Shown: positions 19,023-28,985, numbered from the stretch's first letter. The stretch: DNA of 64,000 bases from JBPOFY01 sp051252415 (GCA_051252415.1 JBPOGA010000013.1:43522-107521); one strand, 5' to 3'. Notes: generated from the sequence alone by a model not told the origin. Translations and numbers: made by a program.

Positions 19023-20370
19023 CGCTCACCTCACCACGACGTTGCTCAAGATCTTCCTGAACCTGCGGTTCCATCAATTCATATTTGCGGTAGAACATAA
19101 CAGGTATCAGTGCGAGGAAGTAAAAGACCGCTGGTAGCCAGACGAAACCGAACACAATGCCACTCATCGCCACTGGAGTTTGCTCCTGATGTGCAACGAA
19201 GCCAGTCGCACCCATCACCCAGGCCGGAATCGCTCCACCCAACCCGCTACCTGCTTTTAGGCAAAAAGCCGTTCCAATAGCAGTCAGCAATCCAGCCGAA
19301 CGAACACCACTCTTCCATTCACCATAGTCTACACTATCAGAAAGCATCGAAAAAGGCAGCGCCATGGCGACACCACTGGTCAAAACTCCAGCGATCCAGC
19401 CGGTGTAGAGCAAAGGCAATGACTGCATACTCACACCTAGATATAGCACAAACTGCGCTACGACCGAACCCGCCAGTGCAATGGCCCAGACACGCGCTTT
19501 ACCGCCCCACTTACAAAACCAAGGAATCATGAATATAGCGGCCAGAGACACTACATCTAATCCAGCAAATACCCCGATAAGTTTTTCGTCGTGCCAAACA
19601 TATTTGAAAAAGTGGGCGATCACGATGAAGCGCGAGATAAACGCGACCCAAAAACATAAACAAGACGTGAAGAGAATGATCCACGGCCAATTCCCCTTAA
19701 ACGCCTGAAAGGCACGCTTAATCGGCATCGGTTTGTGTTCAACCGGAACCACTTCTTTCAGGTTTCGAAACGCTATCAGATAAAGCAACACAGAACCTGA
19801 TGCAAATATCAGCATAGTGCGAAAGACCCCGATCTTATCATCGCCCTGCCCCATGTAAGCAACTAGTCCAAAAAACGAAAGATTAACCAGCAACACCCCC
19901 ATCTTCGAACCGATCATTCGGTAACAGGTGAGCGTCACACGTTCTTTAGGGTCCTGTGTGAGGGCTGACAGAATTGAGGTCACCGGTGTATTAATTCCAG
20001 TATAGATCGAACCTAGAATAATATAGGTTGCACCCGCATAAATCGCTTTTCCAAGGTCGCTAAAATCTGGCGTCAGAAAGGTTAACACACCGAATACTGC
20101 AAATGGAATACACAGCCACAGAAACCAAGGGCGACTCTTGCCGTATTTACTATTGGTTTTATCAATAATAATGCCCCAGATCGGAGTATCAAAGGCATCT
20201 TCTAGCCGCGCGATCAACATAATCGTCCCTGCAACAGTCGGAGAAATACCAAGGTAATCAGTGTAGAAAAGAAACAGGAATAAATTGACTACCTGGAAAA
20301 TCAGCTGACCAGCCATATCACTAGCGGCATAACTGAATCGCGTGGGGTAAGAGCTACGTTCTGGTTTCAT
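19015..20370 (-). CDS. GPH-family sugar:cation symporter (MFS superfamily)
   Basis: A 451-residue inner-membrane protein with about twelve hydrophobic segments, of the glycoside-pentoside-hexuronide:cation symporter family (MelB/XylP-like). Family features include the N-terminal RFSYAASDMAGQLIFQVVN, then LFYTDYLGISPTVAGTIML and the loop ARLEDAFDTPIWGIIIDKTN with KYGKSRPW. It probably imports mono- or oligosaccharides released outside the inner membrane, driven by Na+ or H+. It heads an operon with GH31 (8-bp overlap) and GH141, and is divergent from the AraC regulator across 270 bp. This is the only recognisable sugar transporter in the window. The transported sugar is unknown; xylosides or fucosides are reasonable guesses from the neighbours. 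Confidence 0.9.
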   Translation of the reverse strand: MKPERSSYPTRFSYAASDMAGQLIFQVVNLFLFLFYTDYLGISPTVAGTIMLIARLEDAFDTPIWGIIIDKTNSKYGKSRPWFLWLCIPFAVFGVLTFLTPDFSDLGKAIYAGATYIILGSIYTGINTPVTSILSALTQDPKERVTLTCYRMIGSKMGVLLVNLSFFGLVAYMGQGDDKIGVFRTMLIFASGSVLLYLIAFRNLKEVVPVEHKPMPIKRAFQAFKGNWPWIILFTSCLCFWVAFISRFIVIAHFFKYVWHDEKLIGVFAGLDVVSLAAIFMIPWFCKWGGKARVWAIALAGSVVAQFVLYLGVSMQSLPLLYTGWIAGVLTSGVAMALPFSMLSDSVDYGEWKSGVRSAGLLTAIGTAFCLKAGSGLGGAIPAWVMGATGFVAHQEQTPVAMSGIVFGFVWLPAVFYFLALIPVMFYRKYELMEPQVQEDLEQRRGEVSDV

Positions 20371-20640
20371 ATCAATGGCTTAAAGGGGATCGATTGTTTT
20401 CAGGCATTTGAACCAATACCAGACACAATCCGTGCAAGCATACATTAAACCACATTCAAACAGAATGAACCTTAACAATATCCCAAAATAACAGGACGAT
20501 ATCCTACTAAGACAAATAATACCAAATTCAGACTAAAACGGATCACAAAATGCTTATTATTATACACTTAAATAATTTATAATACAGAACTCCTCAAAAA
20601 ATCACTTGATTGAATACAATCTGACAGCACATTATTTCGA
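20371..20640. promoter_or_regulatory. Divergent promoter region between symporter operon and AraC regulator
   Basis: This AT-rich 270-bp spacer separates divergent genes and should hold both promoters and AraC sites. A TATAAT at 20578-20583 with TTATTA 18 bp upstream (20554-20559) is a weak candidate promoter for the regulator. I could not define operator repeats with confidence. Confidence 0.35.
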
Positions 20641-21543
20641 ATGAACAGTGAAGTGATCGCCGACGGAGCAGACTACTTCAACATGGACGGATTTCCAGTC
20701 CTTGTTGGGCGCTGCATCACCAACCCAAAGCCGAACGATCCGCCACCTCACCCCCACGACTTAACTGAAATCGAACACAGCCACGACTTTTCAGAGCTAT
20801 CCATCGTCACTCAAGGACGAGCGATTCAATGCCTCGAAGGCATGGATCTACCCATTACAGCGGGTGACGTCTTCTTACTACAAGGACGCCAGCGTCACTA
20901 TTTCCATCACCGGGAAGATCTAATTATGCTCAACGTCATGTATGACCCGAAGCAGCTCAATCTCCCCGAAAATGAGCTGCGACGTATGCCCGGCTACTGC
21001 GCCATGTTCTTACTTGAGCCGACTTATCGTAAACAGCACCGCTTCGCCAGTCGCCTACACTTGAATCGTATTCAACTGGCTCACGCCCAATCAATTTGCG
21101 ATGAAATGCATCGGGAGTGCAATGGTGATACTCCTGGCCGTCGAGTGATCCTCACTGCGAAATTACTGGAACTCATCGCCTACCTCTCACGTGCCTACAT
21201 TGATGGTGAATCCACGGAGACTCATGCACTGTTACGTGTCGGCAAAATCATCGGCACCATGGAGAACGACTTTAGCAAAGAATGGAAACTGGACGACTTG
21301 GCCGACATTGCACACATGTCAAAAAGTAACCTACTCATCGTCTTTCGAAAGGCGACCGGGCGGACCCCTATCGAATACCTAATGCGCCTACGTATCCAGC
21401 GCGCAATGGAAATGCTACGCTCAACGGACAACTCCATTACAGAAATCGCCTTTGCCGTCGGCTTCAATGACAGTAACTACTTCACCCGCCAGTTTAAAAA
21501 AGCAACCGACTTTACTCCGCGCCAATACCGAGCGCGGAAGTAG
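20641..21543 (+). CDS. AraC/XylS-family transcriptional regulator with cupin sensor domain
   Basis: A 300-residue regulator. The N-terminal half is a cupin-type sugar-sensing domain (HSHDFSELSIVTQGRAIQC, then LPITAGDVFLLQGRQRHYFHH, about residues 40-110), similar in layout to RhaS/RhaR-type regulators. The C-terminal ~100 residues contain two helix-turn-helix motifs (LDDLADIAHMSKSNLLIVFR and ITEIAFAVGFNDSNYFTRQF) and end with the family signature TPRQYRARK. It is divergent from the symporter-GH31-GH141 operon, so it most likely activates that operon when its sugar is bound. The inducer is not evident; rhamnose, fucose or xylose are candidates from context. Confidence 0.9.
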   Translation: MNSEVIADGADYFNMDGFPVLVGRCITNPKPNDPPPHPHDLTEIEHSHDFSELSIVTQGRAIQCLEGMDLPITAGDVFLLQGRQRHYFHHREDLIMLNVMYDPKQLNLPENELRRMPGYCAMFLLEPTYRKQHRFASRLHLNRIQLAHAQSICDEMHRECNGDTPGRRVILTAKLLELIAYLSRAYIDGESTETHALLRVGKIIGTMENDFSKEWKLDDLADIAHMSKSNLLIVFRKATGRTPIEYLMRLRIQRAMEMLRSTDNSITEIAFAVGFNDSNYFTRQFKKATDFTPRQYRARK

Positions 21544-21741
21544 ACAGTGCAATCAAGGCAGGAGCTGCACGTAATAGTGAAAGAAGTCGCCTAAATGGTT
21601 GGGCCACATTGACTCAGAATACCACAACTAGATTATTACAAAATGCTCCTCGTGTTTGAAAAAATTTAACCGCCTGAAGCAATATCTTCTACGTATTCTT
21701 TCAGGCACAAAACAACATCCCATGTTTTTTAGCTCAGTGCC

Positions 21742-22413
21742 CTATCTACGTGATTCCATCATCCATTTTCTCAACATGTAAACCACGTGTTCATCACGAA
21801 GCATGCCATTTTTCTGGAATGTATTATCAACGGTCATCCACATCTCAGGATTCTTCCACATCTTCTCGGACAACTCCTTCAGCTTTCCCTCTTCTTCCTT
21901 GAGAATGGATGATGCCCCAGGCTCCTTCATTTTGTGAATCTTGACCACACGATCCAATAGATAGTAGCGATCCGCTATTTCCTGCACCGCTATTTGAATG
22001 CGGTCCCTGTCTTTTTCTTCGGAAAGAAGTTCCAGTCTGACCATCAGCCATAGAGTCAGTCCACGATGAATTTCCTCAACTGCAAGCGTGTCAGATTCAC
22101 CGAGCGAGCCTATTCTCGCTCTTGAAATACTATAGTCTGTGGACATCTTTTTATCCCACTCGACAGCGTCATAGCCCTTCAGCCTGACAAATGCACTGCC
22201 TGAAACGACATCCCCACTCTGACCAGCCGCAGTACTAGGGCCACTTGAACTGCTAGGACTACTTGAGCTACCTTGGCTGCTACTCGAACTAGGCACCGAC
22301 CTAGTTTCCAACGAACTGGAATCTTCGTCCACTTCATCGCCCTGATAGATCATCGTTCCAGCAACAACGAGTGCAAGCGCGACACCTAGGAATACCATCT
22401 TATTGTTCATCAT
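21742..22413 (-). CDS. Unrecognised 223-residue membrane-tethered protein with Ser-rich linker
   Basis: I do not recognise a family. One N-terminal hydrophobic segment (about residues 5-22, MVFLGVALALVVAGTMIY) could be an uncleaved anchor or a signal. A low-complexity linker of Ser/Pro/Gly follows (about 35-70), then a charged alpha-helical domain (75-223) rich in Glu, Lys, Met and Trp, with a WKNPEMWMTVDN segment. The layout suggests an inner-membrane anchor with a periplasmic helical domain held away from the membrane. It lies between the AraC gene (convergent) and the giant sugar dehydrogenase gene, 179 bp downstream of the latter in the same orientation, so cotranscription is possible but there is a hairpin in between. 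No function is proposed. Confidence 0.6.
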   Translation of the reverse strand: MMNNKMVFLGVALALVVAGTMIYQGDEVDEDSSSLETRSVPSSSSSQGSSSSPSSSSGPSTAAGQSGDVVSGSAFVRLKGYDAVEWDKKMSTDYSISRARIGSLGESDTLAVEEIHRGLTLWLMVRLELLSEEKDRDRIQIAVQEIADRYYLLDRVVKIHKMKEPGASSILKEEEGKLKELSEKMWKNPEMWMTVDNTFQKNGMLRDEHVVYMLRKWMMESRR

Positions 22414-22537
22414 TTTTTACCCACTAGCTAGTAACAGTCGTGCATTTTCTCATCGGTAAGCTCTGTTGACCTTGCTCTGGAGCAACGCTGTCGGCCCCAA
22501 ATTAAATTCGAGCCAACCAAGCCTGCAATCCTATTTC

Positions 22538-22585
22538 GTAGGGCCTCCTCCGCCTATGCGATATCCACATAAGACGGAGGGTCCC
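22538..22585. terminator. Hairpin downstream of the giant dehydrogenase gene (REP-like)
   Basis: Imperfect inverted arms GGGCCTCCTCCGC (22541-22553) and GACGGAGGGTCCC (22573-22585) lie just after the - strand stop at 22593. The GTAGGGCC start resembles the REP-type elements elsewhere in the window. It may act as a terminator; there is no clear T-tract, so it may simply be a REP copy. Confidence 0.4.
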
Positions 22586-22592
22586 ATCACGA

Positions 22593-25500
22593 TTAAGGAG
22601 CTGGTGTCTGCACTCCGATCCGGATGAAGCCTTTATCCACGGCATCGAATCGCCACTCCATGGTTCCGTCGATATCCGGACCAGAGGAGTCGCCTTCCAG
22701 CGTGAGGATACTATTCAAAGTGCCCGCCTCGAACCAGTTATACAGATCTGCGCTATCTTCGATATAGGGTAAAATCCCATCGGCCAAGGCCTCACCATCG
22801 AGATCCAGGTGGAAGTCAATAAATGCGCCGTTGACGATCAAATTTCCAGGGGTGCCGAAATTGGGCTGGGTCGCGTCGAGTTGTAGAAGCATTTCTGCGC
22901 CATTGGTAAATCCATCACCATCAAAATCGTCGTCCGGCCCTCCGGTCATACCCAGGGCTTGAGCCCACGCGTCGAAGTTTGGCATATCCATTCGCTCGAT
23001 CCAATCGGATAAGACTTGGAGATAAGCCTCGTCGTTCATGAGTTTGCCAATCGGTGGCATCTGATTTGAACCCAGTGCGTTATCCCTGACCCAAAGAATG
23101 GATTCCTCATGCGAGCGCGGCTTCACAATGTCTGCACCTGGGATTCCCAGATTTCCAGCCAATGGCGCTCCATTGACTATTCCCGCCAAGTTGAGCGGTG
23201 TAGTCAAAAGTGCATCAAAGGTCGACTGACCCGCATTTGAACCAGGACGGTGGCAATGAGAACAATTCGCGTCGAGATAGGAACGAACCCGATGCTCTAG
23301 CGTAGCTGTGGTGTCTCCGATATTGCTGGACTTAATATAGTTGACCACTGCTGTAAGGGCCAATTCCTGATCAAACATATCAAGTTCGTTCATCGTCGCC
23401 ATTTGATGTCCGCGGGTCCCTGTTGAAGGGTATGTGAAGAAGTTATTCAACTGCCTCGATTTGACTCCCAAGATCGATCCGGCCGTAGTCTGGTGACAAT
23501 CAAAACACTGACTCCGGCTCGGGTATTCCCAGGTCTGCTGGTAAGAGGAGCCGTTCATATCTATTACAGTATGAGTGGAGTCGTAAGCAGAGGTGTCGCC
23601 CGCAGGAATCAAAGTAGCCTCAGTGTCGGTTGGATTCCATTTGTAGGTAAAGAAGAAGTAACTATCGTCCTCGCCTTTTACCGCAAAACGGGTTTCCAAA
23701 CGTTTCTGTAGGGCAGGATTGTCAGGATCACGCTCATCCAATGGAAGAACGAAATGCTTCACAAAAACGGAGCCTTCAGGGAACGACCACTCGCCGTTCT
23801 CCGAGAAGATAATTTTCTCGTTAGGTCCGTCAAAGACGCCAGGGTCACCTTCATCGCTATTAGGAATAGCCATCCATCGTGGCTTGAGTGCACGATCAGA
23901 CCAGAGCGGAGCTTTTGGTTCGTAAGCAATCAAACCAGCATTCGGGACTAGATTTGGCACATCCGAGAAAGCTCCCGTCTCTGAGAGTAAGGTCGGAGGT
24001 TGCGGGTTCGGGGTGTTCGTATTGTAAAGCCTCCAAATATTGCCATTGGCCGCAATTAAGATCTCCTCACCATTAGGGGATGCCGACATTTGTCGGATCG
24101 CATGGTTGGTATCGAGCAGCTCTGTGACGGTGACATTGTCAGGGTGCTCCACACCACCTGTGCTGGTGTAAGTAGGCGAAAGCGCTCCAGCACTAAGGTA
24201 GTCGATAGCCCAGATCTTTCCGCTTCCGTGGTCTGCGGCAATAACACTCCCAATCACTGAACTCCACTGAGTTCCGCGGTAATAGAGTCCACCTGTGGCT
24301 ATAGTACCATTTCCGGAGTTATCTTCCCAGAATGCAACAGCGTCGGTTTCCGTGCCGAGGTAGGTAGGTGCATAGGAATCGCCTCCAGGTGGCACGGTCT
24401 TGCCAGATTCAGCCGTCTTGATCACGTCACCTTCTTTGTAAGCCCACCCGTGATTACCGCCACCGCCAGGCTTGATAATGTCGACCTCTTCGAAGTGAGG
24501 AGATTGGTTGCCGCCAACGATGAAGACAGCGATGTCTCCAGAAACTGGATCGGTAGCCAAGCGCCAAGGGTTTCGAAATCCGATGGAGTGGTGCTCGCCA
24601 AGGGCTGGTCCGTGAGCTGGGTAAGCAGGAGTGGTTTCCGCGACGCCGGCAGCTGGAGGATTGAGCACAAAATAGTTATCGTCGGGAATGTAATAGCCGA
24701 CCCCCGAGTGGTTATCATGATGGTAATAATTATGCGGTCCGTAAGTCGGATCTGAAGACACGCATGACTGAGTTGTTCCAGGCATGGCATTCGGTCCAGT
24801 ATTACCCTGTAAAGTCCTAGTAGGAGGACTACTTGTCGACCCACCGATCATGTCGACATCAAGTCTAAGAAGAGCGGACTGAAAGATCCGGTCTACCCGT
24901 TGGTTATCCTGATAGAACTCCACAGCAACCTTGTTATCATTTAACTCCATGTCTCCCCAAGAGACGTAGAGGAAGCCGTCGATGCCGAAAGTGAGACCAC
25001 CTCCAAAGTGCTGGCCTTCATCTCGAGCCATTTGCTGGATCATAACCAGCTCTGAGCTGTTATCGAATTCCCCGAAGTTTGGATCTAGTGGGTCAGAAAT
25101 ACGCGTAAAGCGTGAAAGCCGGTAGAAAAAGTAGGGTTCTGGACCTCCTGCATCTTGATAATCGTAATCAAGGTAGGGAGCGGAGAAGCCGGGTATGTCT
25201 GAACGAGCCTGCGTGGAGTAGAAACAGTACATGTAGTGCTCCCCCGTCTGTCCAGCGAGGTTGTAGTTAGGGTGGAAAACCACACTGCGCAGACCTCCGT
25301 TATCACCATTCACGGTGAGGCTTTGGATATCAAGAGTTTGCTGCTTGGTTGCGATAGCGCGATCACTTGCATCGACTCGTTGGACAGTGCCACGGCGTTC
25401 GATAACTGCAATGTAATCGGAATTAGGCTCGACCGCTACGCCCTTAAGATCACTGAAATTACCGAGGGCGGTGAAATAGTCCTCAGTTAGCCAATTGTCG

Positions 25501-28500
25501 GTGGCGCCGAGTCCGCCCGGTGTGAGTGATGGAAGATTGTCGTCAAGAAATTTGCCTACAGCTCCGACCGTGGAACGCCCAGCCAGCTCAGACCCCAAAG
25601 GAGGAGTGCTAGTGTTAAGATTTGGGTCGAAACCTAGAAGTATCTCGAGCCCGTCGTCAGCGCCGTCCAGATCACTGTCCGCAACATTTGGATTCGTGAG
25701 AGCGGTGTTAACTTCCTCGCCGTCGAGTAGTCCATCACCGTCTGTATCGGATAGAAGCGGATTGGTAGTGCCTGCATCTTCCACACTGTCCGTCAAGCCA
25801 TCCCCATCGGTATCCGGATTAGTAGGGTCTGTGCCAAGATTGAATTCTTCGAGATCATTCAAACCATCGGCGTCAGTGTCTCCCACCTGTGGATCTGAGC
25901 CATTCTGGTACTCATCAAGGTTGCTCAGTCCATCGCCATCGGGATCGCCAGCAGCATCGTTGACATCTGGATCTAAGCCGTTGTCAAACTCCCACTGATT
26001 TGGCATACCGTCTCCGTCTCGGTCGGGATCGAAATCGGGACTGAGCCCTCTTAGGCTAGAGGTCGCGAGGTCCGCGACCTCAGCTCCTGTGAGAGCCCGC
26101 TTCCACATAACCACATCGTCGATCTGGCCTGCAAAACGATATAAAAAGGTATTAGCATCTGTACTGTCGTGACGCAACCCAAAGGTCAGCCAATAATCTT
26201 CTGCGTTACCCGGACCACCCGCAGCGGTATCCCCAGTGACCTCAGCTGCGGTATCTTCCACCCCGTCAATATAGAGCCTCCTCGTCGAACCATCCCAGGT
26301 GCCCACGTAGTGAATCCATCTGTCCTGCCCAGTTGCAATATCAATCGCACCTTGCGAATCATCATCCCCCGCGGTGTTACGTAGCGTATAGGTTGCATTA
26401 TCGGTGTTGTTGTGTCGGCGTAACTGGTAGCCCACTTGCTCTCCTTGCTTACTCAAAAATTCACTCCACCGTCCTGGAAAGCCTCGTGCCCATAGCGAGA
26501 TGGTTAAGGCCTCGGCATTGGTGATAGCCGTATCAAAGGTATTCCGGTAATTAGCCTCGCCGATGCGCGAGTTGTTCACCCTGACGCCGCCAGTTCCTGA
26601 AAGATCCAATGCCTGTCCGAAGGATGCATCCACCGAGGTTGGTCCCGTGGTGTAGGCGACTGATCCCACTGCGGTTCCGTCGTGGAGTCCGCCTGTATAA
26701 CGGCCCGAGCTTTCTACTAGATTGTTATCAAACTCCCAGTATCCGATGATGTCTCGGATCCACTCGCTGGGCTTGCTCCCAATATCAGTTGGGTCCGTCA
26801 AGTAGCTAATCTCGTCACCATCCGAGAACAGGTCGCCGTCCGTGTCCACATTATTAGGATCGGTAAGATAGGTGCTGCCGGTTGAAGGATCGATTTCGTC
26901 CCAGTCATCGATTCCATCCCCATCACTATCCGCGTTGTTCCACGCGGTTGTTTCGCCCGGTGCCGTGGCATAAATGCCACCACTCCAAGGATTGGCGGAT
27001 CCGGAGGTCTCCACACTGTTGAGCATGCTGTCTCCGTCAAAATCATTATCGTTCAGCGCATCGCTTCCCGCTCCAATTTCAACCCCATCATCTACACCGT
27101 CGCTATCCGTGTCGGCAAGGTTCGGGTCGGTCCCATGGATATTGGTCTCATCGGTATCAAAGAGCCCGTCTCCATCAGTATCGACCAAGGTTTGAAGTTG
27201 AGACAATGGGAGCGTGGCAAGTAAGGCGACCTCGGAGGCATTCAGCGCACGCTTCCAGATGGCGACATCATCGATGACGCCGGCAAACTGGTTGCCAAAA
27301 ATGGCGGGGTCTGCGTTGTTGTGCCGCATCCCGATGGTCAGCCAGTAGGCTGCTCCGTCACCAGGTCCACCCGTTGAGGTGTCCCCCGTTAGCAAGCCCC
27401 CGGTATCTTCGACTCCGTCGATATAGAGTCTCCTTGTCGAGCCATCCCATGTGCCCACGTAGTGAACCCACTTGGGTTGTCCAGTCGCAGTATCGATATT
27501 GCCCTGTGGATCCTCATCTCCCGCAGTATTACGCAGAGTAAAAGTGGCATTATTGGTGCCGCCGCGTTTACGCAGCTGGAAGCCCACATCCTCGCCCTGC
27601 TTGGCCAAGAATGGATTCCAAGTCGTCGGCCAACCTTGAGCCCATAATGAAACCGTGATAGCCCCAGCAGTATTGATAGTCGTGTCGAAAGTATCCAGGT
27701 AGCCAGTTTCACCGCTTTTCGTTCCGTCGATCCGCACGCCTCCTCCGGTAAGATCCAAGGCCTGCCCAAAGGATGCATGCACTGAAGTTGGTCCTGTTGT
27801 GTAGCCAGTCGATCCCACTGCAGTCCCGTCATGGGTCCCCGCGGCGGTATAGCCTGAACTTTCAGTCAGATCATTCTGAAACTCCCAATAGCCAATCAAA
27901 TCAGTATTAAAATCTTGAGTCAGCGGAACAATCTGCAGGCCCTGCAAGGTTCCGAACCCCGCATTAGTCGGGTCCACGATGATAGTGATCCAATCTCCTG
28001 GACCCGTGATGGTTACGTCCGTCACCGCATAGTTCTCTCCGTCGATCCAAGCCGTGTCTCCCGAAGCAACACCGACCGAGGTGGTCTCGACCGCTCCGGC
28101 ATCACCGGGAGCGCTGATATTCACCCCGATGGTGACATCGTAGGTCCGAGTCAATTGGTTTCCTTCTCGGGTCATAGCATAGACTCGGTAGCTTCCTGCG
28201 GATAGGCCCGTCACGCGCGCACCTAGATTGTCGCCACCGTTTGAGTAAAACCAATCATGCATCAGGTCCGTGTTGTAGATACCCGTCGGGCTTCCAAGAT
28301 CTGCTGTCTGCTGAGCATTTGTCCAAGTGACGGTCGCTCCACCACCCTCTCCGAAGTCCACCGACACGCCCGTCGCTGCGCTGCCGTCAGCATACACTAG
28401 CGTACTACTGTCGCCCGTCACAGTGTTCCATGTCGTGTCCGTGACATCCCCTGTATCATGACCCGGGCTCTCCGAGCCTGTGTAGGTGGCGTCGATATTG

Positions 28501-28610
28501 TGACAGTCGATCTGAAGAATTCCTTGAGCACTCACGGATGAGAGTGACGCCAGTAATGAGATTCCAGGTAAAAGCAGTACACTTACTGCGCGAGAAGTAT
28601 TGATCGGCAT
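22593..28610 (-). CDS. Giant secreted LamG/TSP3/sugar-dehydrogenase/di-haem cytochrome fusion
   Basis: A ~2005-residue exported protein, started at the ATG at 28610 because it opens a leader (MPINTSRAVSVLLLPGISL); the frame continues upstream only to a TTG. In order it has a beta domain (about 25-235), LamG 1 (about 245-475), calcium-binding thrombospondin-3-type repeats (DTDGDGLFDTDE, DSDGDGIDDWDE), LamG 2 (about 630-860), more TSP3 repeats (880-1010), and a glucose/sorbosone-dehydrogenase beta-propeller (about 1040-1540). Last comes a cytochrome-like module with two CXXCH haem sites (CFDCH ~1700, CSHCH ~1783) and the probable ligand region NQMPPIGKL. The C-terminal part resembles the HNE_0200/SO_2930 type. 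It likely oxidises a sugar or alcohol outside the inner membrane and passes electrons to haem. Substrate and PQQ dependence are inferred. Confidence 0.82.
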   Translation of the reverse strand: MPINTSRAVSVLLLPGISLLASLSSVSAQGILQIDCHNIDATYTGSESPGHDTGDVTDTTWNTVTGDSSTLVYADGSAATGVSVDFGEGGGATVTWTNAQQTADLGSPTGIYNTDLMHDWFYSNGGDNLGARVTGLSAGSYRVYAMTREGNQLTRTYDVTIGVNISAPGDAGAVETTSVGVASGDTAWIDGENYAVTDVTITGPGDWITIIVDPTNAGFGTLQGLQIVPLTQDFNTDLIGYWEFQNDLTESSGYTAAGTHDGTAVGSTGYTTGPTSVHASFGQALDLTGGGVRIDGTKSGETGYLDTFDTTINTAGAITVSLWAQGWPTTWNPFLAKQGEDVGFQLRKRGGTNNATFTLRNTAGDEDPQGNIDTATGQPKWVHYVGTWDGSTRRLYIDGVEDTGGLLTGDTSTGGPGDGAAYWLTIGMRHNNADPAIFGNQFAGVIDDVAIWKRALNASEVALLATLPLSQLQTLVDTDGDGLFDTDETNIHGTDPNLADTDSDGVDDGVEIGAGSDALNDNDFDGDSMLNSVETSGSANPWSGGIYATAPGETTAWNNADSDGDGIDDWDEIDPSTGSTYLTDPNNVDTDGDLFSDGDEISYLTDPTDIGSKPSEWIRDIIGYWEFDNNLVESSGRYTGGLHDGTAVGSVAYTTGPTSVDASFGQALDLSGTGGVRVNNSRIGEANYRNTFDTAITNAEALTISLWARGFPGRWSEFLSKQGEQVGYQLRRHNNTDNATYTLRNTAGDDDSQGAIDIATGQDRWIHYVGTWDGSTRRLYIDGVEDTAAEVTGDTAAGGPGNAEDYWLTFGLRHDSTDANTFLYRFAGQIDDVVMWKRALTGAEVADLATSSLRGLSPDFDPDRDGDGMPNQWEFDNGLDPDVNDAAGDPDGDGLSNLDEYQNGSDPQVGDTDADGLNDLEEFNLGTDPTNPDTDGDGLTDSVEDAGTTNPLLSDTDGDGLLDGEEVNTALTNPNVADSDLDGADDGLEILLGFDPNLNTSTPPLGSELAGRSTVGAVGKFLDDNLPSLTPGGLGATDNWLTEDYFTALGNFSDLKGVAVEPNSDYIAVIERRGTVQRVDASDRAIATKQQTLDIQSLTVNGDNGGLRSVVFHPNYNLAGQTGEHYMYCFYSTQARSDIPGFSAPYLDYDYQDAGGPEPYFFYRLSRFTRISDPLDPNFGEFDNSSELVMIQQMARDEGQHFGGGLTFGIDGFLYVSWGDMELNDNKVAVEFYQDNQRVDRIFQSALLRLDVDMIGGSTSSPPTRTLQGNTGPNAMPGTTQSCVSSDPTYGPHNYYHHDNHSGVGYYIPDDNYFVLNPPAAGVAETTPAYPAHGPALGEHHSIGFRNPWRLATDPVSGDIAVFIVGGNQSPHFEEVDIIKPGGGGNHGWAYKEGDVIKTAESGKTVPPGGDSYAPTYLGTETDAVAFWEDNSGNGTIATGGLYYRGTQWSSVIGSVIAADHGSGKIWAIDYLSAGALSPTYTSTGGVEHPDNVTVTELLDTNHAIRQMSASPNGEEILIAANGNIWRLYNTNTPNPQPPTLLSETGAFSDVPNLVPNAGLIAYEPKAPLWSDRALKPRWMAIPNSDEGDPGVFDGPNEKIIFSENGEWSFPEGSVFVKHFVLPLDERDPDNPALQKRLETRFAVKGEDDSYFFFTYKWNPTDTEATLIPAGDTSAYDSTHTVIDMNGSSYQQTWEYPSRSQCFDCHQTTAGSILGVKSRQLNNFFTYPSTGTRGHQMATMNELDMFDQELALTAVVNYIKSSNIGDTTATLEHRVRSYLDANCSHCHRPGSNAGQSTFDALLTTPLNLAGIVNGAPLAGNLGIPGADIVKPRSHEESILWVRDNALGSNQMPPIGKLMNDEAYLQVLSDWIERMDMPNFDAWAQALGMTGGPDDDFDGDGFTNGAEMLLQLDATQPNFGTPGNLIVNGAFIDFHLDLDGEALADGILPYIEDSADLYNWFEAGTLNSILTLEGDSSGPDIDGTMEWRFDAVDKGFIRIGVQTPAP

Positions 28611-28985
28611 ATAAAATATGGGGGGGGGGAGGTAAGGTATCAATAACGCCAGATATTAGACGTATGATAAGAATAACTAGGGGGTAGGTACTCTATGCAA
28701 TCGTCACAACTATCTGATATAAATCAAAGATCAAGGTAATAATAAGGGGTTTGCCTTATTTAGTTTACGAGAGGGAATTCGCCTACTTCTAACCTCCCCT
28801 TTAAGTCAGTAGACTAGGAGTTAACCAATCTATCTCAAGTGGCTGTAGCACAGCCATATTTACTACCGGAAATGACGATTTCTCAAGTGCTTCAGCATTT
28901 TATCCTCAAGAAATCACCAAATGGAAGATAAACGTCCGTCGCTATCACCTACGACAAAATCAGAGACGAAAAATTTAAATGAAAG
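28611..28985. promoter_or_regulatory. Upstream region of the giant dehydrogenase gene, with a G10 homopolymer
   Basis: This 375-bp AT-rich spacer holds no gene I can support. A run of ten G on the + strand (28620-28629; C on the coding strand) lies 9 bp upstream of the ATG, where a ribosome site would be expected. Further upstream (about 28660-28685) the coding strand reads TACCCCCTAGTTATTC. The + strand between the two giant lyase genes and their upstream genes has a similar GGGGGTAGTTATT string. Confidence 0.45.

Noticed and set aside
28611..28643. TTG start giving 11 extra residues for the giant dehydrogenase
   Set aside because: The extra residues derive largely from the G10 tract and spoil the leader; the ATG at 28610 fits better.
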